Assembly (NCBI RefSeq): GCF_018687715.1
Contig: NC_056757.1
Span: forward strand, 22,209,001-22,273,000
From: Carya illinoinensis
Lineage: Eukaryota; Streptophyta; Magnoliopsida; Fagales; Juglandaceae
Length of the DNA stretch: 64,000 nucleotides
Direction of reading: 5' to 3'
The notes beneath the pieces were generated by a model that searched no databases, was not told the DNA's origin, and saw only the letters and a list, made by a program, of their open reading frames with translations. The position numbers and the translations under genes are program-made. The number at the start of each line of letters is the position of its first letter. The first letter of the stretch is position 1. Below, in pieces: positions 48,753-60,615 of this stretch.

Positions 48753-48757
48753 GTCCT

Positions 48758-50854
48758 TATGATGACCCGCTTTTACTTGTATTTTCACTGAATGGTTGTT
48801 TTTAATTTAATTAATATATTGGTTTATTTATTTTAAATTATTGTGTTTCGAATTGATTTTTAATTTATTTAATGTTGTGTTTAATTTATTTAATCGTTTT
48901 ACGGTTTTTAATCTCGTTTTCAGCGGATCTGTTTTGGTTTTCGGAGTGAGGACTGGACCTCATTTCTTTTCCCTCATCTTTTCTTTTTCTCTTTTCTTTT
49001 TTTCTTCTTTCTCTTTTTCTTCTTTTTCTTTCTTTTTTCTCTTCCTCCCCGGTTCTCTCCTGCGCGACACTCTCTCTCCTCTCCCTCACGCCGTTTCGTC
49101 CAGCTGCCCAGACCCACCACCGCCGGCCACTATGCGGTACACCACCACCACCACCAATCTCTTCCCCTCCCTCCGGTGAACCACCCCACAAATTTCCACC
49201 GCTAACGGAGCCGCCGTTTAGCATGAAAACCACCATCAAGCCAGACGGTTTTAGCCCCAATTTGCCGCCATCACTCCACCTCCAGCCACCACCTCTTCAC
49301 CACTTCATCACCGACTCATTGCCGTCCTAACCCACCCACTTCCGGCCTCTAACCGTCGCCGGAATAGCTCCCACGAGCTAGCTTTCCGATTTGGGTATTT
49401 TGGCCTTCCTCTGCCGTTTTCGCCGCCACCCACGGCCAAACTCCACTTCCACTAGCTTCATAAACATCCCTATACCATTCCCTATCAATACCGAGCTTTG
49501 GTTTGTCCCCGTTCAAAAGTGGGTATTTTACAACCCATGGCCACAGTGAAATTTCACTGTCACGTTGCTTTTCTTCTTTGGTTTGCAATGCCGCGAGCTT
49601 TCTAAAAATACCATATAGCGTTGTAAGTATTTTCCAAACCCTACTTTTAGATTTAAATATATTTTGTTCATTCAATAAATATTTGTTGTTGGTTGGCTGA
49701 TTCCGGACTAAGTCCGATGAGTTTGGAGGTCGAATGGATTGAGGACGGAGTTGCTTGATGTATTGATTTGGATTGGTTGGTTGTTTTATGCCTTGAAGTT
49801 GCATTTATGTGCATTTGATTTTAATTTATAAAATCGTGTTTTGTTGGCGTAAATGGTTTTTGGGTGCGTGTGTCTCACGAACTCAAGCCGGGATGGGTTA
49901 TTATCTCGATGGAGCTCCTCTGGTCATTCGGGAGTAGATAATACTGAGTGACGTCCTCTGGGTGGTCGCAGGGCGACGACTGGATCCCACAATATGGTAA
50001 CGTTATCGTGTCGACTCCGTGGTCCTTAGAGTGGCGGGGACTAGAGGATGGTCTGGCCAAGTACACGCTGGGAACGAGTCTGGGCATCGCTCGTTTAGGT
50101 GTCACACGCGTAGTCGTTACGTGCGGTGTGGCACAGAGCCAGGGTGTGCGGATGATCCCTATGGGAGATCATGGTGCATGCATATTTGGATCGTTTTTAT
50201 GGTTTTCAGATGTGGGAAAATGGCGAGCTTTGGTTTCGAGGCTTTTGATCCATTTTCTGGGAAAATGGTAGTTTGGGCCATTATCTGGGATAATGGCGAG
50301 GATGTGTTAAGACTTTTGATCCATTTTCTGGAAAAATGGTGGTAGCGGTTTTGGGCCATTATCTAGGATAATGGCGAGGAATGGTTTTAATGGTTATGTT
50401 TTTGGGCCAAATGGGTTTTTGGCGTGCGTGGAAAAATTATGATTTTGGGACATGTGCATTGCATTCTTTCATGCATATTGTAAAGTTTAATATGTTTTTA
50501 TCTAGTGGCGTTTGGATTTTACTTACCTGCGTCACCATTTTTGGTTCCGTAGTTTTTGGTGCAGGGTTCGAGGAAGAGGAGGAGGCTGAGTTAAAGTTGA
50601 AGCTTTGTTATTTGGTTTAAAACTATATTTGTGTTTTGTAATATTTTATTATGTATGTTTTAAACAGTTTTGTATTAAACTAAGAAAAATTCTAGTACAT
50701 AGTTATTGACTTTGCTATCCGGTGCGTGTTTCTCGTGCACATTCGTTGCTTATACACACACTTGACACATGTCGATAGGGTGATAACCCATGATGTCATC
50801 ATCCAGACGTCTCGATTTTCCCGTGTTCGTGCGTGGGGATTTGGGGGCGTCACA
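48758..50854. mobile_element. 2.1-kb solo LTR inserted in copia 1
   Basis: The element reads TATGATGACCCGC at one end and GGGGGCGTCACA at the other. It is flanked by the perfect 5-bp duplication GTCCT (48753-48757 and 50855-50859). It has no protein domain and no internal LTR pair, so it is a solo LTR. The start TA (for TG) is a mutation compared with the relative at 57821-60086. It holds a pyrimidine-rich tract (48960-49060) and a 71-bp tandem duplication (units starting at 50242 and 50313). Transcriptional direction is not determined. Confidence 0.83.
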
Positions 50855-50859
50855 GTCCT

Positions 50860-51235
50860 AGTCTATAGTGCCAAACATCAAAGTTCTAGTAATTGTTGGT
50901 GAATGAAGTAGAAACTAAAGTTGAAGATAGTGGACTCATTTTGCTCAAGGCATCAGATAATGCTGAGGAAGAGACCTCCCCTTAGAGCATGTGGTACAGC
51001 CCCTACCTCACTTCACTCATACCAATCGTCCTCCAAACTGAAAGGTCTTGTATGTAGCAGAAATGAGGGAAGAAAATCAAACAATAGTGAAGATTTTGAG
51101 TTAATTTTCTAGCAAAAATTAAGTCGAAAATGAAGCTAGGAACACAAAGAACATCCTGAAGAGTTAGAAAATTTGTAACTTTTACTGACCCTATGTGAGT
51201 AACAACAACAACATCACCATTAGGTAGAGCAACAG

Positions 51236-51271
<36 letters not shown>

Positions 51272-52491
51272 TGTGATTGAATTGAGGAGAACAAATCATA
51301 TGATTTGTTGCTTCTGTATCAATGATCCAAGGCACATTCAATTTTTTTTGAAGACTTGGAGTTAAAAAACAGATAAACATAATGATGTACCAGAAATTTG
51401 ATGAACATTTCCATCAGAAGATGAAGAAGCAAAAATGCTTTGGACATTGTTGGCTAAGGGACTCAAGTGTGAGGGACTTGCTGCTGGTTTAAGTAAAGCC
51501 AGGAGCTGTGAATATTGTTTTTGACTTAAGGACACTTGAGACTTTCCATTTTCCAAATCCTATGCAGAAGTTGGAGATGTAGTGACCTGGTTTGCTAAAG
51601 GTCTGTTCCTCCCATCAAACTTGTGAGTTGATGGATATCCATGAAGCTTAAAGCACTTGCCTGCAGTATGACCTAGGATTTGACAATGAGAGCAAACTGG
51701 TTTGCTTGGGTTAGCCTTAAAGCATCTTTCTAGAGAGTGTCATGTTATTTTGCAAAAAGAATATTAGTATCAATCCCTCTTTTGTGTAGAACTGTTTAGT
51801 TTAGCACATTCCTTGTAGTTACCTTGAGTAAACAGTGCCATAGAGTCTAAGAGGATTTGAGCTTTGATTCCCTTATAAGACTCATTCAAACCCATTAAGA
51901 ATTCATAACCCAATCGCTTTGCTGGTTTTGTACAATGGTTTTTAAGCCTCCACTGCTACAACTAGGAATTGCCTCATAGTTCAAAAGTTCATCAAGCAAG
52001 GTTTTGACTTTAGAGAAATAAACACTTACAGCATCTTGGTTTTGCACCAGCATGGTTATAACTTATTTGATCTCAAAGATCCAAGGTGCATTTTGTTGTG
52101 CAAAACATTGCTCTAACTCAAGCCAAAGTTGGTATTCTATTTTGGCATATATTGTGCAGCATTTGATATCAAACCCCATGGTATTTTGCATCCAAGTTAT
52201 TATAATATCATTGCAATACAACAAATGTTCCATGAGGGGATCATTTGGATCAGTTGGCTCACATAGACTTCCATCAATGAAGCCGAACTTATTTTTTATT
52301 CTTAATGCTCTCTTCATTGATCGAGCCCATGAGTAATAGTTACTTACATCCAAGCTATGAGTAACAAGCATGGAGCCAGTAACATCATTTGTGCCAATGT
52401 AGTATGGACTGCTTGGATGAGCAGGGTTTTTGGTTGGGTTTGGGTTTTGAGTTTTGATTTTGGTTTTGGCTTTCTGAGCTATGTTCTTCCA
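50860..52491 (-). pseudogene. copia 1 gag, zinc knuckle and protease relics
   Basis: Gag (52491-52063) shows the Retrotran_gag_3 start YYIGTNDVTGSMLVTHSLD followed by YYSWARSMKRALRIKNK and FGFIDGSLCEPTDPNDP. A CCHC knuckle lies near 51690-51730. Protease (51380-51003) has WIIDTEATNHM, where the catalytic D-T/S-G triad reads D-T-E, so it would be inactive. It also contains a poly-A/poly-Phe expansion (51237-51267). The GAG pre-integrase region follows at 51003-51060 and is then cut by the solo LTR. Several stops lie between 52063 and 51560. Confidence 0.78.
51237..51267. repeat. A homopolymer inside copia 1 protease
   Basis: About 30 uninterrupted A on the plus strand, read as Phe codons on the coding strand. 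A post-insertion slippage product. Confidence 0.9.
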
Positions 52492-52659
52492 TAAAACAAA
52501 TGCAGATGAATGTATGGAAACCAGCAAGAACTTGGTAAAATGATGAGGAAAATCTGAAAAGAATTTCTTTCTATATTTTTGTTTATTTGTATGTACAAAG
52601 GCCTGCTCTTTATAGCCTTACATGTATGTCACTAGCTTAAAAAACATTGATGTGCACAC

Positions 52660-52925
52660 TATAAAGACAAATTGCAAGAATCAAGGCAAAGAGAATAGAG
52701 CACATCTAGCCTACAATCAAGCAAGATCATTCAAAATCAATTTTGTATATTTTTGTAACTGCTACATTGACTTAGACAAATCTGTAACTGCTGCATAGTT
52801 TTAGCCTCATTGATGTAGATTGTTGAAAATAGTTTTTCCTAGTTGTGTATATAAGTCAGCTCTTATTACATCAATAAAGTGTGGGAAAATATTCATTGAA
52901 AAATAGTAGTGTTATTTCATTTATA
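52660..52925 (+). repeat. copia 2 5' LTR
   Basis: Starts TATAAAGACA and ends CATTTATA directly before the TGGTATCAG primer site. It pairs with 57081-57348. A TATATAAGTCAGC promoter-like motif and an AATAAAG polyadenylation-like motif lie near 52846 and 52874. Confidence 0.85.
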
Positions 52926-52949
52926 TGGTATCAGAAGAGTCATTCTCAC

Positions 52950-55900
52950 GAGAGTATACGATCCGAACTATATCATCTTCCTTAGATCACCTACCACTAA
53001 ACACTCATCCCTCCTCAGCATTGATAAACAACTTATTGCCCTCAATATCACTGCCCAAATCAATGAAAAGTTAACACCCTCCACTTTCCCTCAATGGTGT
53101 GCTCAATTCAAAGTACTCCTTATTGGCTATGATTTGCTTAACTATGTCCATGGCACATCTTATTCCCTTCTCCTGCCGGCACTCTAACTGTCAAACTAAA
53201 CAAAACCCATTGCATTCGATAGGATAAACTTATCCTCAGTGCCATCCTAGCCTCTACATCTCCCATAATTACACTACTCATAGCCACAACAAAAACAACA
53301 CATGAAGCTTGGAATAAACTTAAAACATTATATGCTAGCCATTCAAGAACACGGATTATGCAACTCAAGGAGGAACTCACCTTGATTCAGCGTGGAAATC
53401 GGTCAATCTCTAACTACTTGCATGTTGTGAAGGCCCTGGTAGATGAAATCACCATCATTGATTATCTAATTTCCGATGACGATTTAACCATATATGTCTT
53501 GAATGGGTTAGGGCCTGATTTTCGGGAAATAGATGTGCCAATCCGAGCACGAGAGAAATCATTGGTGTTTGAAGAGTTGCACGACCTCTTAGTAGATCAC
53601 GAATTCCATCTCTAGCATCTAGAGGCTGCTACTCAGCAGATGGTGATGACTGCGAACTACAAGAACAAGGGAAAGCCTTCGCCTAGAGGTGACTCTTCAA
53701 AGAAGTCTTATAAACCGAATGGGCCTCAACGTAACCAAGGCCAAAGCCCAGCCCACCAATCAAATGGTTACCAATATGATGGATGCTACTCCAGTAATGA
53801 GTATGGAAAGCCCAATAACAACTAGAAATGTTACTAGCCGCGCTATCAACTTTGTGAGCGAATGGGCCATACAGCAAAATACTGTCCTCAGCTAAAGTCC
53901 AATGATTTCATAGCCAACTACATAACCTCTTCTAATGGAACAGAAAAAACATGGCTCATGGACTCAGTCGTCTCTCACAATATAACAGGTGATCTTGCAA
54001 ATTTGTCAATTCCCTCTGAATATGATAGTACTGACGAAGTAATTCTTGGTGATGGTTTAGGTTTGATTGTCTAACACATTGGTTCTTTGGAATTACACTC
54101 ACCCAAATGCACCTTTATTTTGTGTGATACTCTTTGTGTTCCAAACCTTTCCAAAATTTTAATTTCAGTTTGTGAAGGACAAGATCACGGGGGCGATTCT
54201 ACTAAGAGGAGCATGTGAAAATGGTGTCTACACTTTTTCGGACTCAATGATGTCTCCCCCCTTCCCAAATGGTTGCTAATGTGCATGAACAGACCTCAAT
54301 TGATGGGTGGCACAAGTATCTTGGGCATCCATCCCTTAGAATAGTTCAAAATCTTGTTAAGAATTTTTCCCCTCCCACTGCCAAAACAAAAAATTTGTAT
54401 CAATTGTGTAGTTCATGTTCCATTAATAAAGCACATCAACAACCTTTTCATGCCAACAGTCTTCAAAGTCATGCACCGCTAGAACTTATTTACAATTATT
54501 TTGGTTGACCACTTCACAAAATATATATGGTTCTATCAATTGGCTACAAAATCTGGGGTGTCTACAATTTTTCCTCACTTCAAAAAATTTGTAGAAACAC
54601 GCTTCCAAACCAAAATAAAAAACTTGTACTCTTATAATAATGGTGAATTCATTGCTTTAAAATCCTTTTTATTGCTCAATGGTATTGGTCACTATACCAC
54701 CACCCCCACACACCTCACAACAAAATGGTGTTACCGAGCGTCGTCGCCATCATCTCGTTGAAACAAGTCTCACTCTTCTCCATGATGCATCACTACCCTT
54801 TTCATATTGGCCTCACGCTTTCCAGACAGCCTCCTATCTAATCAATAGGCAACCCATTCCTCTTCTTCAAAACTTTTCTCCTTTTGATGCTCTTTTTGGT
54901 TAAACACCAAATTACCTCAAATTAAGAAAATTTGGGTGTCATTGCTATCCACTTACCCGACCTACAAAACTCATAAAATGCAGTCCAAATCCACACCTTA
55001 TGTATTTCTTGGCTATTATTAAACCCAAAGTGTCTACAAATGTCTTGAGATCAAAACCCACAAGATTTACATATCTTGGCACGTACTATTCGATGAACCA
55101 AATACCCCCACTGTGTCTTCCACAAACCCGAAAAGCCAAATGCCAAAACACACCCATGTTCCTCTGTTCTTCGATGCCCATGCCCTCGCTAATGCCATCT
55201 GCATTGATGCCCTCATCAACGACTCTGGAAGGTGTAGCCACCGTCGATGCATCCTCCTCAAGTAATCTCATTAACCCTCTTTCTTCTTCCCTTCATATTT
55301 CATCTAAAAATCTAGGTCATAATTCCTTGCACCTGAATTCCTCATCTCATATCTCTAGTCCAAATACTTGTCTGCATGATTCAAACTCACTCATTCCATC
55401 AATTCCTCACCCCTCACCTATCGCACAAACCCTAGGACAAGTCGAAATCTCACAAAACCCTAATGCCCAAAACCTATCAACACCAAATGACAACTCAGTT
55501 TATGAACCAATTTTTTTAACTCAAACAACTCAATACCGTGTCTAAACATCCTCTCCCTGAGACCATTGAACCAACCAGTGTAAGTCAGGCTTTATCTCAA
55601 CCACAGTGGTGTGATGCTATGTCAAATGAGCTTACAACTCTCATGAAACATGGAACTTGGGACTTAGTGTCAATCCCATTGAATTGTAAACCAGTGGGCT
55701 ACAAGTGGGTGTTCAGGGTTAAGAGAAAATCTGATGGATCAGTTGGTCGATTCAAAACCCGTTAGTTGCAAAGGGTTATAATCAGCATCCCAAGCTTGAT
55801 TACAAAGAGATCTTCAGCTCAGTAGTTAAACCAGTCACAATTATAACAAATTTGTCAATTGTTGTTGTGAATAGTTGGGAGTTGTGAATAATGCCTTTTT

Positions 55901-56990
55901 ACAAGGTGCACTATCTGAGACTGTATATATGATGCAACACTCGGGGTTCAAAGATCCATCTAAACCCAATCATGTTTGCAGGCTACAAAAAAGCAATATA
56001 TGGACTTAAACAAGCCCCTCAAGCATGGTACACTACACTAAAAAATGCACTGCTTGAGCTTGGGTTTGAAAATTTCAAAGCTGATTCATCCTTATTTATT
56101 TATAGAAAGGACTCTATCATTTGTTATTTCTTGGTATATGTCGATGACCTTATGATTACAGGAAACAACCAAAACTTTGTGGCCTCAATTATCAAGAAAC
56201 TGAGAGATCGTTTTTCTCCAAAGACATGGGTCTACTTCATTTCTTCCTAGGTGTGGAAGTTGTATCTACTCGGGCAAAACTCTTTTTATCACAACACAAA
56301 TACATTCGAGAGCTATTGTCAAATACCAACATGTGTGGTGCCAAAGATGTCTCAACTCCTCTTTCAACAACTCAATCTCTCAAGTTAATTGATGGCACAG
56401 CAAATGTGGATAGCACAAAATTTAGAATAATTATTGGCAGCCTGTGGTATCTTTCTTTGGCGCGTCCCGATATTTCATTTGCAGTTAACAAGTTGTCACA
56501 ATTCATGCACAAGCCTATCACCACTCACTTCACAACAACAAAAAGGCTTCTTCGGTACTTAAAGCAAATCATTTTTCATGGTATACAACTCACAAAATCT
56601 GGACCTCCTACTTTAATCACCTACTCCGATGTAGATTGGGCTGGAAATATTGATGACCGAACCTCCCCATATGGATATATCAACTTCTTAGGCCCAAACC
56701 TCATTTCATGTAGCTCAAAGAAACAAAGAGTAGTTGCAAGATCTACCACCAAAGCTGAATACCAAGCCCTTGCAAATGCAGCATCCAAAACAATGTGGCT
56801 TCTTGGACTTCTTTACGAGCTGGGTTTTCCACTAAAAGCAGCCCCATTATTAATGTGTGATAATCTTGGTGCTACGCACCTAAGTTTAAATCCGGTCCAA
56901 CATTCACAAATGAAACATTTTTGTGCGTGATCTTGTTTAATGTGGTTCTCTCCAAGTTCGACATGTTGATACACAAGATCAATTGGCTGA
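52950..56990 (+). pseudogene. copia 2 gag-pol polyprotein relic
   Basis: Gag (about 52990-53615: ITAQINEKLTPSTFPQW, RGNRSISNYLHVVKALVDE). Zinc knuckle (near 53850: CERMGHTAKYCPQ). Protease (53940-54070: WLMDSVVSHNITGD, active-site D-S-G changed to D-S-V). Pre-integrase (54269-54508: WHKYLGHPSLRIV). Integrase (54501-54900: VDHFTKYIWFYQL, QQNGVTERRRHHLVE). Proline/serine-rich hinge (55140-55500). RT (55538-56290: WCDAMSNELTTLMKHGTWDLV, GYKWVFRVKRKSDG, YGLKQAPQAWYTTL, catalytic FLVYVDDLMITG). RNase H (56226-56930: ITYSDVDWAGNIDDRTS, SSKKQRVVARSTTKAEYQA). At least eight stops or frame changes prevent translation, including one near 55765 that removes part of the RT palm. Confidence 0.85.
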
Positions 56991-57080
56991 CCTGTTGACA
57001 AAGCCATTATCAAGACAAAGGACATAAACCTTGAGAAACAAGATTGGGCTTGCTGATGGAAGTTCAATCTTGCGGGGGCG

Positions 57081-57348
57081 TACAAAGACATATTTCAAGA
57101 ATCAAGACAAAAACATAATAGAGCACATCTAGCCTACAATCAACTAAGATCATTCAAAATCAATTTTGTATATTTTTGTAACTACTGCATTGACTTAGAC
57201 AAATCTATAACTGCTACATAGTTTTAACATCATTGATGTACATTACTGTAAATAGCTTTTCCTAGCTATGTATATAAGTCAGCTCTTATTACATGAATAA
57301 AGTGTGGGAAAATATTCATTGAAAAATTGCAGTGTTTTTCCCTCTGTA
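57081..57348 (+). repeat. copia 2 3' LTR
   Basis: Starts TACAAAGACA after the purine tract and ends CTCTGTA. Same promoter-like TATATAAGTCAGC as the 5' copy. Confidence 0.85.
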
Positions 57349-57580
57349 CGCACTACCTATCACTACCTTGCCAATACTGCTTTTACAAAAAATGAAACAG
57401 ATAACAAAAAAGGACATAACTGTACATAAAAACAATACTCATTGCTTAGAATTCTTCTCCTATTTCTTTACATAATTGTTTCTCCTATTTGTTGACCTGC
57501 CATCCAATGCTAATGTAGGTGAGGGTAACTGTGCTTCTTGGTTTTCCAACTCAGCAACTCTATTGATCTTCAACACATAC

Positions 57581-57815
57581 ACATGCAGGGAGAGGGGGCT
57601 CCTTGGCAAAGAGTAGATGCTCCGAAGAGTAATTAGCACATAATTTTTGAAAGTACCAAGTTCTACTGAACTTCAATGGGAAATAACTACATTAGAAGAT
57701 GACATACGGACCTCGTACTTGAGTTGTGCACTTGACTTAAAATCTATTTCAACTGAGAGAAAATATATATATATATAGAATGGTATACATGTTAGTAAGC
57801 ACATGATTTATGGTG
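57581..57815. other. short host-like spacer between copia 1 and the second solo LTR
   Basis: About 235 bases, with an (AT)n run near 57762-57776. No gene recognised. Confidence 0.5.
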
Positions 57816-57820
57816 ACCGC

Positions 57821-60086
57821 TGTGACGCCCCCAAATCCCTACGCACGGACACGGGAAAATCGAGACGTCCGGATGATGACAACTCGGGTCACCACCCTAA
57901 CGACGAGTGTCAGGTGTGTGTAAGAGCAACAAATGTGCAAAAGGAAACGCAGCGGATAACGAAAGTCATATAACTAAGTACCAGAATTTTTCTTAATATA
58001 ATACAAGCTGTTTAAAATATACATAAATAAAATATTACATAACACAAATATAGTTTTAAAAACAGCTACAAAGCACAACTTCAACTCAAAACTTCGGCGG
58101 AGCCGCATCCTCGGGCTCAGCCTCCTCCTCTTCATCGAACCCTGCACCAAAATCTACAGAACCAAAAACGGCGCCGCAAGTAAGTAAAATCCAAACACCA
58201 CCAGATTAAAACATATAAAAGTCAAACAATATGCATGAAGTATTCCCAATGCACATGTCTCATAAACCACATCTCAAAACCCATAAAAACATATTTTTTT
58301 CCACGCACGCTAAAAATCCCATTTGGCCCAAAAACATATCCTTTCCAAATATCACGCCAAAAGTCACATTTGGCCCATATCCATCTCAACCCATTATCCA
58401 ATTAATCCGTATGCACCATGACCTCCCCTAGGGGTCATCCGCACACCCTGGCTCCAGTGCCACATCATAGGTTACGACCACGTATGTGACACCTAACGAG
58501 CGATGCCCAGTTCCGCGCCTCGCACGTTCATAGCCAAGCATCCTCTAGCCCTCGCCGGCGAAGGGCCACGGAGTCGGTGCGTAGAGCGATGCCCGGTTCT
58601 GCGCCCGGCGCGTTCGTAGCCAAGCATCCCCTAGCCCCCGCTCCCGTCGTCGCCCAGCGACAACTCAGGGGACGTCACTCAATTTATTCCGCTCCCGAGT
58701 GACCAGAGGAGCTCCACCGAGATAATACCTCATCCCAGCTTGGGGTCGTGATACACACGCACCCGAAAATACACCTACGCCAATAAAACAGGCTTTTCTC
58801 AATTAAACAAAAATGCATGTGCATGCACCATGTAAATGCGATATCAATGCACAAAAAATAAACAACCATCCATAAATCAATAAAACAAGCAACTCCGTCT
58901 TCCATCCATCCGACCCCCGAACTCCTCAGACTCAGTCCGGAATCAGCCAACCAACAGATAAATAATTATTGAATGAGTAAAATATATTTAAATCTGAAAG
59001 TAAGGTTTGGAAAATACTTACAGCGCTATATGGTATTTTTAGAAAATACGTGGCGTTGCAAACGGCAGAAGGAAAGCAACGTAACAGTGCAAATTTCACT
59101 GTGGTCGTGGGTTGTAAAATATTCACTTTTGAACGGGGACAAACCAAGGCTCGGGATTGATAGGGAATGGCCTTGAGATATTTATGAAGTTAAGGGAAAT
59201 GAGTTTTGGCCGTGGGTGGTGGTGGAAATGGCGGTCGAAGGCCAAAAAGGGGCTGAACGGAGTTGAGCTCGTGGGAGCTGCTTCGGCAACGGATCGAGGC
59301 CGGAAATGGGTGGTTTAGGTCGGCAAGAGGTAGGGGAAGAAGCTGTGAAAAGATGGTGGCCGGAGGTGGTGCGACGGGGCCAGAAACGGTGAAAAACCGT
59401 ATGGCTTGGAGGAGCTTGTGGCAGCTAACGGTGGCTCAGATGGAGGTGAAACTTGGTGGAGATGTTCACCGGTGAGAGGGGAAGAAAACTAGATGGGTGG
59501 TGTAGGCCACACCACCGGCGACCGGCGGTTCTGGGCTGCGAAAGCAACCGGCGACAGGGGTAAAAACAGAGCAGGTGCAGCGACTTCTGGCAACTCTCGA
59601 AGGCTAACGGCTGGTCCGATGGCTCGAAAAATTGGTGGAGATGATCTCTGGTGGAAGGGGAAGAGAATGGTGGCGGCGGTGCACTAAACGGTGGCCGGAC
59701 GGCAGAGAACTGGGCTGACAAACAGGCAGCGATGGAAGGAGAAAAATGGGCTGCTGTGCGTAGGCGGGAGAGGAGGAAGAAGAAAGAAAAAGAAAAGGAA
59801 GAAAAAGAAGGAAAAAGAAAGAAAAAGAAAAAAAAAAGAAAAAGAAAGAAAAGAAAAGAAAAGAAAAGATAAGAGAAAAGAAATGAGGTCAGTCCTCACT
59901 TTGGAAACCAAAACAGATCCGCCGAAAACGATATTAAAAACCGTAAAACAACTAAAATAAATTAAACACAACATCAAATAAATTAAAACCAATTAAAATA
60001 CATTAATTTAAAATAAATAAACTAATATATTAATTAAATTAAAAACAACCATTCAGTGAAAATACACGTAAAAGCGGGTCATCACA
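57821..60086. mobile_element. 2.3-kb solo LTR, same family as 48758-50854, inverted
   Basis: Reads TGTGACGCCCCC at the left and GGGTCATCACA at the right, the reverse complement arrangement of the copy at 48758. It is flanked by the perfect duplication ACCGC (57816-57820 and 60087-60091). It carries an 86-bp tandem duplication (GAGCGATGCCC units at 58498 and 58584) that accounts for about half of its greater length, and a purine-rich tract (59765-59885). It has no coding homology; the GC-rich open frames are chance. Confidence 0.83.
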
Positions 60087-60239
60087 ACCGCACATAAGAA
60101 AATGAGAGTAAAATAATTATTTATTTCCAAGACCAATATATGCAATAGAAACAAGAAATCTGGGACCCATTAATGCAAATAAGTTTTTTTAGCTTGTCCT
60201 CTGCCAAAAAGAGATCATATAAATAACCATCAGACATAT

Positions 60240-60615
60240 TTAAGAGAGGTTTAGAGAGTGAGATGAGATGAAAATTTTGTTAATAGTAGTAAAATAATTT
60301 ATAAATAGTAGTAAAATAGTTTGAGTAAAGTATTTTTTTAGTTTTGAAAAAGCAAAGAAAAAGTTGAATAAAAAATATTATAAAGTTAAAATATTGTAAC
60401 AATATAGTTTTATAATATTATTTTTGTTTGGGATATGAGAAAGTTGGAATTGTTTTTTTTATTTTTTATCTGAAATTTTGAAAAAGTTGTAAGGATTAAT
60501 TTGAAAAAGATTAGTTTGAAAATTTTATATTTGAATTATATTTGAGAATAAGATGAGATGAAATGAAATCAGATAAAAATTTTATATTTCATCTAAGGCC
60601 CCAAACCAGGGTCTT
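60240..60615. mobile_element. third copy of the GAGATGA MITE family
   Basis: GAGTGAGATGAGATGAAAA near the left, repeated ATAGTAGTAAAATA units, AAGATGAGATGAAATGAAAT near the right, then CTAAGGCCCCAAACCAGGG. It is longer (about 370 bases) than the copy at 37563, and the left terminus is degraded. Target duplication not clear. Confidence 0.55.

Larger units (their letters stand above)
52660..57348 (+). mobile_element. Ty1/copia element 2, inserted in the 5' LTR of copia 1
   Basis: 4,689 bases: 5' LTR 52660-52925, primer site TGGTATCAG (52926-52934, initiator tRNA-Met type), polyprotein relics, purine tract TTGCGGGGGCG (57070-57080) and 3' LTR 57081-57348. The target duplication is CACAC (52655-52659) and CGCAC (57349-57353), one mismatch. 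The uninterrupted target is seen in the other copia 1 LTR near 45840. The LTRs agree at roughly nine of ten bases by eye, so it is not recent. Confidence 0.87.
45680..57575 (-). mobile_element. Ty1/copia element 1, interrupted by two later insertions
   Basis: Minus-strand copia element bounded by the 5-bp target duplication CATAC (45675-45679 and 57576-57580). The 3' LTR is 45680-46057. The 5' LTR is split into 52492-52659 and 57349-57575 by copia 2. The internal order from the right is gag, zinc knuckle, protease, pre-integrase, (solo LTR), integrase, RT, RNase H. The LTR starts TGTTGAAGATC at the right copy and TATTGAAGATC at the left. Without the two insertions its length would be about 5.1 kb, normal for copia. 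Confidence 0.85.

Noticed and set aside
48753..50859. Interpretation of the 2.1-kb insert as a gene-bearing DNA transposon
   Set aside because: 5-bp target duplications, TG/CA-type ends and a second copy without coding domains fit a solo LTR better.
59651..59992. Lys/Arg-rich and Phe-rich open frames in the second solo LTR
   Set aside because: Produced by the purine-rich tract (AAAGAAAAAG); no counterpart open in the sister LTR at 48758.
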